Positions 1 to 9,354 of a DNA stretch of 64,000 bases are shown here, piece by piece. Numbering within the stretch: the stretch's first letter is position 1; each line of letters starts with the position of its first letter. The stretch is from Pseudaeromonas sp963677375 (GTDB lineage Bacteria; Pseudomonadota; Gammaproteobacteria; Enterobacterales; Aeromonadaceae), in the NCBI GenBank assembly GCA_963677375.2, contig CAXXIF010000016.1:1-64000 (forward strand). Direction: 5' to 3'. A program made the translations under genes and the position numbers. The notes beneath the pieces were generated by a model, which worked only from the letters and a program-made list of their open reading frames with translations, was not told where the DNA came from and searched no databases.

Positions 1-1370
1 GGTGCTATTAGTCGGATGTAATGACTACTCCAGAGATACTGAACCCGGCGTTCTCAGCGATACAAAAATAAATTTAATTTTTGTTGTGAGCCCGGATTTA
101 GAGCATCAAACAGCAGGTGATATTCAGCCAGATACGGCCAACCTGACGCCACAAGGGTTGAATCGTTCCCTGCAGATGGCGACTTATCTCAAGGCCAATG
201 TTCTCGGATCAAAGAATGTGACCAGTATTTATGCACTTTCTCCAATGACCCATTTACAAACTACCAATAATTTTCCTGATATGACAGCAATAGGTTTTAT
301 ACAACCATTTGCGCTAATGAACCAGACCTCACTACGCGTGAGTCTACCACCTGAACCTGAATATACAGCGAATAGTTTTCCTATTAAAGTCTCGTACACC
401 AAAGGTTCAGTATCCAATGGTGTTTCCGAACCTGCTAGTTTTTGTCCCAATTGCGCCGGCATTGATTTCAATAATCCAGAAAACAACGATTCTTTAGTGA
501 AAAACATAATCGATGGGAACAATAATTCCCTAGGTTTCCATGTGTTTTCTGCTCCTTGGGAAACTGTTAGTGCGATGATGACATCCATCAATGATCAATA
601 TGGATATAACCTTAAGGTTCCGACTAAATATAATGGCTCAAACTATATCTATGCACTTTCAGTTCCAGCCAATGGTGATGGGGCTGCTAGCTTAACTATT
701 TATAATAGTCATCTAAAGCCATCTGCCACCTATCCAGCGTTGTCTGACAAAGTCAAAAAAACTGACTGTACGCATACATTTCAACCCTATTTTAAATCCA
801 CTCGAATCGGTGGAGTTGATAATGTCACAGTTCCATCTAATGCCAGCGTGAACGAAACGGTTTATATCGTTCGCCATGCGGAGGCACATCCGGACCCGAG
901 TTTTAAGTTTGAAGATGGTAATTTTGTTGCCGCAGGTCAGTGGCGGGCATTAGCTCTGTATCATGTATTTAAAGACAAAATAAACCCTGACATGGTGTAT
1001 TCCATTGATCCGGCACAGTGGTTTTATACATATGGAGAAAATAACTTCTCATATGTCAGACCTTCATTGACTGTGTTGCCTTTTGCGATTGGAAATAACT
1101 TGCCATATTATCTGGTTTCGAGTTTTCAACTTAATGAAAACATGGCGAATCCAGATCCAACGGATGTGAATGTGGCGACCAATACCAGTAACTTCTTTTT
1201 CACTGATGGTCATTTTTCTAATAAAACAATCTTGGTGGCTTGGGAGTCCGGACATATCCGGCCCTTAATCAATCAACTTCTAACCTCATATGGTGGTGAT
1301 GCCAATCTACCAACCCTTGATCAGGATGGCCCACCCAAAGGCGGTTGGCCCTCCGAAGATTACGATACCA

Positions 1371-1378
1371 TCTGGAGA
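1371..1378. repeat. Target-site duplication, left copy
   Basis: TCTGGAGA, identical to 2397–2404 on the other side of the element. Removing the element and one copy restores the host reading frame. Confidence 0.9.
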
Positions 1379-1402
1379 CCTGATTACCACCATGATTCAG
1401 CC
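1379..1402 (+). repeat. Left terminal inverted repeat of the IS
   Basis: Begins CCTGATTACCACC. It pairs with the reverse complement of 2373–2396 at 20 of 24 positions, and the first 11 bases are identical. Confidence 0.85.
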
Positions 1403-1446
1403 CTTCAGAACTACTCTTAAAGAGTTCTGTTCTGGAGGTTAATATC

Positions 1447-2391
1447 ATGGCCAGAAACAAGGTTCAGTTTCAAAAAAGCATGAGCATTCATACCTTTATT
1501 CAGCATTATGGCGATGAAGCGCAGTGTCAGCAGCGACTATTTGACATCCGCTGGCCACACGGATTCCAGTGCCCAAACTGCGGACACTCCCATGCTTGCA
1601 AGCTCAAATCGCGACCCGTCTACCAATGTAATCAATGCCACCAACAAACCTCGGTAACCGCCGGGACTCTCTTTGCCTACTCCAAATTGCCTCTTTCCAT
1701 CTGGTTTCTGGCCATCTATCTGATGACTCAAGAGAAAAATGGTGTTTCCGCTCTCGAGCTATCCCGTGAGCTTGGCATTTCCTACAACGCCACTTGGCGG
1801 CTTAAGCACAAGCTCATGCAGGCCATGAAAGAGCGGGATGATGAGGTTCCTCTCTCCGGGATCATCCAGCTTGATGATGCCTATTGGGGTGGTGTCCGCG
1901 CTGGAAAGGTAGGCCGTGGCGCTGCGGGTAAGCGCCCTTTTGTTGCTGCCGTTTCACTCAATCACGAAGGGCACCCGATCCATATGCGATTCAGTGCCGT
2001 TGAGGGATTCAAGAAAAAAGAACTCACGCAATGGGCTATTAAACACCTGCGGCCATCATCCTTGGTGGTATCTGATGGTCTGGCCTGTTTCCGTGGTGTT
2101 GAAGAAGCCAAGAATGCTCATCTAGCTATCGTGACAGGCGGCGGTCCTGCCAGCGTAAAACTGCCGTATTTCAAGTGGGTCAACACGATGATAGGCAACG
2201 TGAAAAACGCCATGCATGGAACGTATCACGCAATAAATCAGAAACATCTACCGCGGTATTTGGCGGAGTTCTGCTTTAAGTTCAATCACCGATTCAATCT
2301 AGAGTCGATGATAATGGATCTGATCAGAGTCGGCTCTCGAACGGCTCCAATGCCACAACGCCTGTTGAAGCTGGCTGAGTCTCGATGGTAA
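1447..2391 (+). CDS. IS1595-family transposase (ISXO2-like, zinc ribbon)
   Basis: This 314-residue protein catalyses movement of its own element. The N-terminal part has a zinc ribbon (CPNCG and CNQC, about residues 38–64) and then a helix-turn-helix-like stretch around ELSRELGISYNATW. The C-terminal catalytic domain shows the aspartates in IQLDDAYWGG and VVSDGLACF. A WVNTMIGNVKNAMHGTYH segment follows, where an Asn stands where many DDE relatives have Glu, as in the DDN branch of this family. The start ATG at 1447 is preceded by GGAGG. The frame is intact and nothing suggests inactivation. Confidence 0.92.
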   Translation: MARNKVQFQKSMSIHTFIQHYGDEAQCQQRLFDIRWPHGFQCPNCGHSHACKLKSRPVYQCNQCHQQTSVTAGTLFAYSKLPLSIWFLAIYLMTQEKNGVSALELSRELGISYNATWRLKHKLMQAMKERDDEVPLSGIIQLDDAYWGGVRAGKVGRGAAGKRPFVAAVSLNHEGHPIHMRFSAVEGFKKKELTQWAIKHLRPSSLVVSDGLACFRGVEEAKNAHLAIVTGGGPASVKLPYFKWVNTMIGNVKNAMHGTYHAINQKHLPRYLAEFCFKFNHRFNLESMIMDLIRVGSRTAPMPQRLLKLAESRW

Positions 2392-2396
2392 TCAGG
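2373..2396 (-). repeat. Right terminal inverted repeat of the IS
   Basis: Reading inward on the minus strand it begins CCTGATTACCATC, matching the left repeat at 20 of 24 positions. It overlaps the transposase stop codon. Confidence 0.85.
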
Positions 2397-2404
2397 TCTG
2401 GAGA
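2397..2404. repeat. Target-site duplication, right copy
   Basis: TCTGGAGA, identical to 1371–1378. Host coding sequence resumes directly afterwards. Confidence 0.9.
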
Positions 2405-2531
2405 ATCACGCTGGATGGGAGTGGTAATTTGAGCGTTGATAACGAACTGTGTGAAGGTATTGATAGCATGAGTTTGCCACCCACGGCACCGGAGTTCTGA
2501 TCGTCTTTACACCGAATTTGCCCATGAAAAA

Positions 2532-2555
2532 AAGAGCTGCAGCAATGCAGCTCTT
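2532..2555 (-). terminator. Hairpin terminator downstream of the disrupted lipoprotein gene
   Basis: A perfect 10-bp stem (AAGAGCTGCA/TGCAGCTCTT) has a GCAA loop. A run of seven A precedes it on the plus strand, which gives a T tract on the minus strand. It therefore fits a minus-strand terminator best, although it lies only 32 nt after the end of the plus-strand gene and could act in both directions. Confidence 0.6.
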
Positions 2556-2736
2556 CTCGTTGGTATGCCTGCTATTTTTGCAGGTTTGATGCTGAATTGA
2601 CCTTCGGTGAGGGCCTGAAAACAACATCCACAGGGCGAGCACGCCGAGTACGACGTGGATCAATGCCCCGATCCACTCGATTTAGTGACGACTGCCTCAT
2701 CACAACAGGAGCTCGAAAAGCTCGTGATAGGGGGGC

Positions 2737-2862
2737 TCATGTCACATCCTCAGCCCCGTGCTTCCCATCGTCGGGACGGCCGTAGTGCGCATAGAGCCTT
2801 AGTTCAAACTCGCGGCGCCATGGGACCGCCGGGTCGTAGACCGGTGCATCCTTTGGATGGGT
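2737..2862 (-). other. Orphan 41-codon C-terminal-like coding fragment
   Basis: Within the 387-base gap 2501–2887 the minus strand has a stretch that is open for 41 codons up to a TGA. It reads VYDPAVPWRREFELRLYAHYG in its middle and looks protein-like. It has no usable start codon, and an in-frame stop lies immediately upstream. It could be the tail of a decayed gene whose body was lost. I do not recognise the family. Apart from the hairpin near 2532, nothing else in this gap is supported. Confidence 0.25.
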
Positions 2863-2887
2863 TCACGACATGTTGACGAAAGCCTCT

Positions 2888-3570
2888 TTAGCCTTCCGGC
2901 AGTCGTTGCTTGGCTGCCGTCTGCTGCCACGTCAGGACTTGCCAGCCTCGCAGCCGGGCCTCCCGCTCCAAGGATGGGCCAGGATTTATCACCCGGCCCT
3001 GTTCAACGGCCTGCAGCAGGGGCAGATCATTGATGGAGTCGCTGTAACCGGTGCTGCCTTGCAAGCTCTCGCCCTGCTGTGACATCCACTCCCGCAAGCG
3101 CGTGACTTTTCCCTCGCGAAAACTCAAGACGCCCCGAGTCTGACCGCTATAGCAAGCATCCTGCTGCGCCAGCTCTATGGCTAACACCTCGTTCACCCCC
3201 AACAGTGCGGCAATGGGGTGCACTATATGCTCGCCACTGGCCGAAATTATCAGGACCCGATCCCCGTCGGCGCGATGGGCCTCGATACGGGCTTGCCCTT
3301 CGGCAAACAGCCGCGCCGGGATCACAGTGCGGACAAACTCCTGCACCCAGGCCTCCACCTCCTGAATCGACTTGCCGGCTAGCGGTTGCAGGGTGAAGGC
3401 CATGTAATCGGCCATCTCCAGCTCGCCTGCGTAGTAGCGCGCCATCATGCGCTCCTCTTCAGCCAGCATGGCCGCCGGAGCTATGCCCTTGGCCACCATA
3501 AAGTGGAACCAGAGCGTGGCGCTGTCGCCATCGAGCAGAGTGTCATCCAGATCAAACAGGGCTAAGGCCA

Positions 3571-3571
<1 letters not shown>
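2888..3571 (-). CDS. HAD-IB family phosphatase
   Basis: A 227-residue cytosolic phosphomonoesterase of the haloacid dehalogenase superfamily, SerB/CicA-like. The four HAD motifs are visible: FDLDDT (nucleophile Asp7, acid/base Asp9), IISASGE, the GKVTR lysine, and YSDSINDLP. The start is chosen at MALALFDLDD, whose ATG overlaps the TGA of the ATPase gene by one base (TGATG), implying translational coupling. It is the last gene of the phosphonate-type import cluster, so it may remove phosphate from the imported compound or its breakdown product. The substrate is unknown, and phosphonoacetaldehyde hydrolase is not indicated because the usual PhnX cap signature is not evident. Confidence 0.82.
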
Positions 3572-4566
<995 letters not shown>

Positions 4567-4601
4567 ATCAGTTTCCTTTTCTTCTACGGCGGCGAGCCAG
4601 C

Positions 4602-5438
4602 TCAGCGATTAAAACGGGTCGCGATCCAGGTGAGGATCAGGGTGATCAGGAAATAACTCATCACCACGGCACTGGTGTAGTGACCACTGGTGGCGCGCAT
4701 GTTGTACAGATAGATCTGCAGGGTCTCGAAGCGGGTGCCGACCAGCAGATTGGCAAACACAAATTCACCCATCAAAAACGAGAACGATAAAAACAGCGAG
4801 GCGAACAGGCTTTTGCGCAGGGATGGCAATACCACGCAGACAAAGGCCCGAGGCGCCGAGGCACCGAGCAATTGGGCCGCTTCCATCAGACTGTGCAAGT
4901 CGAGGATCTGCAGCCGGTTGGCCAGCGCGCGATACAAGAAAGGCAAAATGATGGTGAAGTAACAGCCCAGCAGCACCCAGGGGGTGCCGATCAGCGGCAG
5001 GGAGCCATCGGCATACAGACTCAGCAGCCCAACACTGCTCACCACGGGCGGCATGGCAAAGGGCAGCAGGATCAACAGGTTCATCCAGCGATCCAGCTTA
5101 GGGTAGTAGTAAAAGACCACAAAAGCGGCCGGAACTACCACGACGACGGCGACCAGCAGAGTCCCGGCGCAGACCAGCAGCGAGCGGGCGAAGGCTGCCA
5201 GAAATCTCGGCTCACTCCATAACTGCAGATACCAGCCGATGCTGAAGCCATCGGGCAGTATGGTGGCGCCCCAACGACTGGAGAGCGAATAGACCAGAGT
5301 GGCGACAATGGGCAGCAGCAACAGGGTCATCAGAGCGCCGACCATCAGACGATGGTAGTTCTCCATACGCCATAACCCCTTGGGCTTGGGTTGCAAGTGG
5401 GTGGCGGATGGGGCGCTCAAGGTGGAATTAATGGCCAT
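4602..5438 (-). CDS. phnV: ABC transporter permease, PhnV-like
   Basis: A 278-residue inner-membrane permease of the binding-protein-dependent type with about six hydrophobic segments. The EAA-loop region reads EAAQLLGASAPRAFVCVVLP, the contact site for the ATPase. The ATG at 5438 is chosen because GGAGAG lies 7 nt upstream. It overlaps the preceding permease by 11 nt, so the two are translationally coupled. It would form the heteromeric channel with that permease. Confidence 0.85.
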   Translation of the reverse strand: MAINSTLSAPSATHLQPKPKGLWRMENYHRLMVGALMTLLLLPIVATLVYSLSSRWGATILPDGFSIGWYLQLWSEPRFLAAFARSLLVCAGTLLVAVVVVVPAAFVVFYYYPKLDRWMNLLILLPFAMPPVVSSVGLLSLYADGSLPLIGTPWVLLGCYFTIILPFLYRALANRLQILDLHSLMEAAQLLGASAPRAFVCVVLPSLRKSLFASLFLSFSFLMGEFVFANLLVGTRFETLQIYLYNMRATSGHYTSAVVMSYFLITLILTWIATRFNR

Positions 5439-6306
5439 GACGGACTCTCCGCAGTAACAGGTGATTGGCCCAGGCGATGAGCGCAAGCAGCCCCATCAGC
5501 AACACCGACAGTGCGGCGGCTGTCTCGGGTTCGAGGAACAGGTCTCCGGCCACCAGGCTGGCGATGCGCACGGTCAGCAGGTTGTAGTTGCCGGAGGTGA
5601 GGGCGTACGCGCTGGCGTAGGCACCCATGCTGTTGGCAAATAACAGGATGAAGGTTCCCAGCAGGGCGGGAGCCAGCACCGGTAGGGCCACATGCCAAAC
5701 ATAGCGTGCCGGAGAGGCCCCGAGCAGGGCAGCGGCATCGCGCCAGTCATCATTGAGGTTGTCGAACGCTGGATAGAGCAGCAGTAGGGCCAGCGGGATT
5801 TGGAAGTAGGTATAGATGAGCAGCAGGCCATGCATGGAGTAGAGGTTGAACCCCTCGATCCCCAGCCTCTGACGCAACATCAGGGTGATGGCGCCATTGG
5901 TCCCGAGAATGACGATAAAGGCAAACGCCAGCGGGACACCGGCCATGTTGCTGGTCATGTTGGTGATGGCGATGATCCAGTTGCGCAGCCGTCCGCCGAC
6001 CCGACGCAGGGAGGCGGCGCCCAGTGTTGCCAGCAGCAGACCGGCCAGGGACGAGCCAATGGAGAGATAGAGGCTGTTGCCGAATGCCTGCCGATAAAAT
6101 GGCGAGGTGAGGATCTCGTGAAAGCGACTGAGCGACCAACCCTGGTCGGTGGCGACCGAGCTGTGCAAGATCCAGCCCAGAGGGGCAAAGGTGAAAATGG
6201 CCAGGATCAGCAACAGGGGCAATAACCAGATCAGGGGGATGGCGCGGTGCAGGCGGCGCAGCAGTTGCTGACGCCGAGCCGGGTGGGGAGTGGCGGTTGC
6301 CATCAT
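5428..6306 (-). CDS. phnU: ABC transporter permease, PhnU-like
   Basis: A 292-residue inner-membrane permease with about six transmembrane helices. A typical EAA loop reads DAAALLGASPARYVWHVALP. The start is set at 6306 (ATG ATG), where GGAGG lies 5–8 nt upstream; longer readings have no comparable ribosome site and run into the phosphohydrolase gene. It sits 31 nt after the phosphohydrolase and overlaps the next permease by 11 nt. Confidence 0.85.
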   Translation of the reverse strand: MMATATPHPARRQQLLRRLHRAIPLIWLLPLLLILAIFTFAPLGWILHSSVATDQGWSLSRFHEILTSPFYRQAFGNSLYLSIGSSLAGLLLATLGAASLRRVGGRLRNWIIAITNMTSNMAGVPLAFAFIVILGTNGAITLMLRQRLGIEGFNLYSMHGLLLIYTYFQIPLALLLLYPAFDNLNDDWRDAAALLGASPARYVWHVALPVLAPALLGTFILLFANSMGAYASAYALTSGNYNLLTVRIASLVAGDLFLEPETAAALSVLLMGLLALIAWANHLLLRRVRHGH

Positions 6307-6337
6307 CTCGACCTCCGCAGTGAGTGTCAGGGTGTGA

Positions 6338-7201
6338 TCATGCAAGGGTGGGTCCTCCCGACTGGGGTGAGCCCGGCTCGGTATCGACACCGGGTTTGGC
6401 TAGCAAAGCCTCGCAACGGGGTAAGTCGTGAGTTAACCCGAGCAGAGTGGCAAGGGTGCCGCATAATTCGGTCTGCCGGGGTTGGGCGTTGGGATCATGG
6501 CTAAAACCGTCACCCAGTAAAAACAGTGGCACCTGGCGTTCGCAATCCAGGGCGCCGCCGTGGGTCTTGTCGTTGTTCATGCCGTGATCACTGGTGATCA
6601 GGAGTTGATAACCCCCCGCTCGCCAATCCGGTACATATTCGGCCAGCCAGAGATCAAACTGACGGGCACTGTTGCGATACTGGGGCGAGTCCAGGCCGTG
6701 ACGGTGCCCCGCATCATCGACATTCATCGGGTGAATCAGCAACAAATCAGGCTCAAAGCGGCGTAGCAGATCATCCGCATCAAGCAACAAGTGATCATCC
6801 GGGTAGTGATCCTGATGGTAGAAGCGACCATGCTGGATCGGCAAACTCGGGTCGTCAGTGATCCGATCCCGGCGGGGCTGATAGGGGCTGCGGTTATACA
6901 ATTCGCTGAACCAGTGGTAGGCCGCCGCTGCCGTGGATAACCCGGCACCTTGTGCCAGATGGAATAGGCTTTGATGGTTTGATAAGCGATTGACCCCGTT
7001 GTGGCGGATGCCGCTTTGTACCGGGGTTTTCCCGGTGAGCAGGGTCTCGTAGAGTGGACGGGACAGGGAGGGGAGTTCGCATTCCAGCTGATACAGGCTG
7101 GCATCTCCGGCTTCGTACAGCGCTAACAGGTAGCCCATGTTGTCACGGGCTACCTGCCAGGCCAGGCCATCGATGATGAGGTAAATGACCTTATTCGGCA
7201 T
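6338..7201 (-). CDS. Alkaline phosphatase superfamily (nucleotide pyrophosphatase/phosphodiesterase-like) enzyme
   Basis: A 287-residue protein of the alkaline phosphatase/NPP fold. Metal-binding and catalytic motifs are visible: LIIDG (Asp11), a LSRPLYETLLTG segment aligning with the NPP nucleophile region (Ser47 in the nucleophile position), DDAGHRHG, SDHGM and a later His in THGG. No signal peptide is seen, so it probably acts in the cytoplasm on what the transporter brings in. It begins 5 nt after the binding-protein gene and is inserted between that gene and the permeases, so it is part of the same operon. It is much shorter than the roughly 400-residue phosphonoacetate hydrolase PhnA. 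The substrate is unknown. A GTG at 7240 is an alternative start. Confidence 0.8.
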   Translation of the reverse strand: MPNKVIYLIIDGLAWQVARDNMGYLLALYEAGDASLYQLECELPSLSRPLYETLLTGKTPVQSGIRHNGVNRLSNHQSLFHLAQGAGLSTAAAAYHWFSELYNRSPYQPRRDRITDDPSLPIQHGRFYHQDHYPDDHLLLDADDLLRRFEPDLLLIHPMNVDDAGHRHGLDSPQYRNSARQFDLWLAEYVPDWRAGGYQLLITSDHGMNNDKTHGGALDCERQVPLFLLGDGFSHDPNAQPRQTELCGTLATLLGLTHDLPRCEALLAKPGVDTEPGSPQSGGPTLA

Positions 7202-7206
7202 GGTGA

Positions 7207-8253
7207 TTACTGCTGGTTGATCATGACTTTTTCCTGCCACATACGGGGCAGGGTCTTGGAGGCGGTGGACCAGGCTTCAAAATCCTTCACCGGTTTGGCC
7301 GCGGCATATTGGGCTGCCGGGATCAGCTTGGCTTCCACTTCGGCGGGCAGCTTGACGCTGGAGCGAATGGGGCGGGCATAACCCTTGGCCAGATTGATTT
7401 GACCGGCATCGCTGAAGATGTACTCGCGGGCCAGCTTGGCCGCATTCGGATGCTTGGCGTACTTGTTGATCAGAGTGCTATAGCCGGAGATCACGGAGCC
7501 GTCGGAGGGGATCACCACGGTGAAGCGTTTGGCATCGATCTGGTCACGGTAGTTCAGGGCATTGAAGTCCCACAGTACTGCGACTTCCACTTCCCCCTTC
7601 TCGATATAGGCCAGGGTTGGATCAGTCAATGACAGGCGACCCTGTTTAGCCAGGTCGGCAAACAGTTGGAAGGCTGGTTCCAGATTCTTCTCATCCCCAC
7701 CCCCGGCAATGGCTGCGGCCAGGATGCCGTTGTTGGCCTGTGAGGCGACGCCCACGTTCCCGATGGTGACCTTGTATTTGCCAGTGCGCAGATCCGCCCA
7801 GCTCTTGGGTGGGTTGGCGACCAGACTATTGTTGATCATAAAGGAGATGGTGCCGGTATAGGCCAGCATCCAGTGACCGTCTGGATCTTTAGCCCAGGCG
7901 GGGATTTCGTCCCAGTGGCTGGGTTTGTAGGCTTGAGTGACGCCCTTTTGCACCGCGATGGGGCCAAATGCGTGCCCAACATCACCAATATCGGCCGTAG
8001 CATTTTCTTTCTCGGCGGCGAATTTAGCGATCTCTTCCGCCGAGCTAATGTCGGTATCCATATGTTTGAGACCATACAGATGGCCCAGATCGGCCCAGGT
8101 ATCCTTCCAGTTTGCCCAGCTATCGGGCATGCCCACGCTGTTCACTTCCCCTTCAGCCTTGGCTGCGGTCAGTAACGCCGTGGTGTCGGCCGCAAATGCG
8201 GGGACTGTGAACAGCAATGAAGTAGCAATCAGACAGGGTGTAAGTTGTTTCAT
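7207..8253 (-). CDS. ABC transporter periplasmic substrate-binding protein (phosphonate-type cluster)
   Basis: A 348-residue secreted binding protein with a clear signal peptide (MKQLTPCLIATSLL…AFAA, cut near residue 22) and the type-2 periplasmic-binding-protein (extracellular solute-binding family 1) layout. It is first in the leftward operon and divergent from the PhnR-like regulator, so it should deliver an organophosphorus ligand to the PhnUVT-like channel. Its sequence differs from what I recall of Salmonella PhnS, so the ligand may not be 2-aminoethylphosphonate itself. A palindrome-like TTGGACTAGGTCA lies 32 nt upstream of the start. Confidence 0.82.
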   Translation of the reverse strand: MKQLTPCLIATSLLFTVPAFAADTTALLTAAKAEGEVNSVGMPDSWANWKDTWADLGHLYGLKHMDTDISSAEEIAKFAAEKENATADIGDVGHAFGPIAVQKGVTQAYKPSHWDEIPAWAKDPDGHWMLAYTGTISFMINNSLVANPPKSWADLRTGKYKVTIGNVGVASQANNGILAAAIAGGGDEKNLEPAFQLFADLAKQGRLSLTDPTLAYIEKGEVEVAVLWDFNALNYRDQIDAKRFTVVIPSDGSVISGYSTLINKYAKHPNAAKLAREYIFSDAGQINLAKGYARPIRSSVKLPAEVEAKLIPAAQYAAAKPVKDFEAWSTASKTLPRMWQEKVMINQQ

Positions 8254-8284
8254 CGTTTCCGTTCCTTTGGACTTGGTTGGCGAT

Positions 8285-8297
8285 TTGGACTAGGTCA
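8285..8297. promoter_or_regulatory. Candidate PhnR-type operator upstream of the transport operon
   Basis: TTGGACTAGGTCA is a near-palindrome of the TGGnCTAGnCCA kind used by GntR/UTRA regulators. It sits between the divergent genes, close to the binding-protein start, and shares TGGACTAG with a second site at 8472–8482. A partial repeat of TTTGGACT lies 16 bp away. Confidence 0.45.
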
Positions 8298-8462
8298 GTG
8301 CAAACAGGTCTTTACAACTGGCATGCCTGATTATCGACGCCGCTAGATGACACTCAGGTGACGACAATATGAACATTTATCGACTGCAGATCGGACCATG
8401 GTGTGGATTATGGGGAGTTATGCTATTGCTATGGCCCAGCAATCCCCTTTTATGAGCCCAAT

Positions 8463-9206
8463 ATGTCGATCTGGACTAGTCCTGAGATTTCACCCCCGGC
8501 CACCACCCAGATGGCCCAGATCCGGCAGGCACTGCTGGAGCAGATCGCCGCCGGTTTATTGCAACCGGGCATGCGCTTGCCCTCGGAGCGGGAGTTGAGC
8601 GAGCGCTTTGCCACCACGCGGATCACCCTCAAGGAGGCGCTGGCCGCGCTGGAGGCCGAGGGGCAGATCTATCGGGAGGAGCGGCGGGGCTGGTTTGTGG
8701 CCTCGGCCCGTTTCTTATATGACCCCAGATACAAGAGTCACTTTCAGGCGATGGTGGAGTCCCAGCGGCGGCAGGTGACCACTCAGGTGCAGAGTGCGGG
8801 TCTGATTGTGGCGCCTGCCAGTTTGTGCCAGCAGTTGGCCTTGCCGCCGCTGAGTACCCTGTTGCAGATCAATCGCTTGCGGCAGCTGGATGGGCGCAAT
8901 GTGCTCTATGTCGAGCATTTTTTGCTGCCGTCACGATTCCCCGGTCTGCTGGAGTGCGATCTGGGGCAATCGCTAACCCGGCTATATGCCGAGCGTTATG
9001 GCATCCGCTATGGCCGATCCAGTTTCGAGATCGTGCCCGGAGCAGCGCGTGGCGCTGTGGCGCGGGGACTAAATCTGGCGGACGGAGCCCCGGTACTGCT
9101 GATCACTCGCATCAACTATGATGAACAGGATCGGCTCATCGATTGTGACCGGGAATATTGGCGGCACGATGCTGTGGCCATCCGTATCGAGAGCTCGGCA
9201 CCATAA
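8463..9206 (+). CDS. phnR: GntR-family transcriptional regulator with UTRA domain, PhnR-like
   Basis: A 247-residue ligand-responsive DNA-binding protein. The N-terminal winged helix is typical GntR (LPSERELSERFATTRITLKEAL, shown by positions about 38–60). The C-terminal UTRA ligand domain ends in REYWRHDAVAIRIE, very close to what I know of Salmonella PhnR. It is divergent from the transport operon and presumably controls it in response to the imported compound. The ATG at 8463 gives the usual family length. A frame extension to 8403 exists but looks non-native. A perfect palindrome lies within its first codons. Confidence 0.82.
   Translation: MSIWTSPEISPPATTQMAQIRQALLEQIAAGLLQPGMRLPSERELSERFATTRITLKEALAALEAEGQIYREERRGWFVASARFLYDPRYKSHFQAMVESQRRQVTTQVQSAGLIVAPASLCQQLALPPLSTLLQINRLRQLDGRNVLYVEHFLLPSRFPGLLECDLGQSLTRLYAERYGIRYGRSSFEIVPGAARGAVARGLNLADGAPVLLITRINYDEQDRLIDCDREYWRHDAVAIRIESSAP
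8471..8482. promoter_or_regulatory. Candidate operator palindrome at the start of phnR
   Basis: CTGGACTAGTCC contains the perfect palindrome GGACTAGTCC (8473–8482). It shares the TGGACTAG core with the site at 8285–8297. Being inside the first codons, it would suit autoregulation by roadblock. Confidence 0.4.
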
Positions 9207-9354
9207 TTTGTTTCCTTCGGGTCTGTTTCGCCACCTTGACACACTTGGTCACACTTCTTTTGGCAATTGGCAGGGCGCTGTCACAGTCATGAACCACACT
9301 TTAAGTCACAGGAATTGGTACTAAGTAACTGATTCGCGACAAGTGAGGTGACGT

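Larger units (their letters stand above)
1379..2396 (+). mobile_element. IS1595-family insertion sequence, complete, 1018 bp
   Basis: The element is bounded by inverted repeats beginning CCTGATTACCA. The two ends match at 20 of the first 24 positions. It is flanked by a perfect 8-bp direct duplication (TCTGGAGA), the duplication length known for the IS1595 family. It holds one intact transposase gene whose stop codon lies inside the right terminal repeat. It interrupts the histidine-phosphatase lipoprotein gene in the same orientation. The intact duplication and open transposase frame suggest a fairly recent insertion. Confidence 0.9.
2..2500 (+). pseudogene. Histidine-phosphatase-superfamily lipoprotein, disrupted by IS1595-family element (5' end outside window)
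   Basis: The visible protein begins inside a lipoprotein signal peptide: the lipobox LVGC is at the very edge, so the true start lies upstream of the window. Near residue 290 it carries VYIVRHAEAH, the RHG/RHA-type motif of the histidine phosphatase superfamily. An insertion sequence sits after base 1378. If the element and one copy of the 8-bp duplication are removed, the frame continues without a shift from DTIWR into ITLDGSGNLSVDNELC and ends at the TGA at 2498–2500. Restored, about 490 residues are visible. As it stands, the gene reads into the element and stops at 1420, losing about 31 native C-terminal residues and gaining 14 foreign ones. It is probably an exported, membrane-anchored phosphatase of unknown substrate. 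Whether the truncated form is active cannot be seen. Confidence 0.8.

Noticed and set aside
6338..7201. Phosphonoacetate hydrolase (PhnA) assignment for the NPP-like gene
   Set aside because: Same superfamily, but about 120 residues shorter and without enough diagnostic similarity; left as an unassigned phosphohydrolase.
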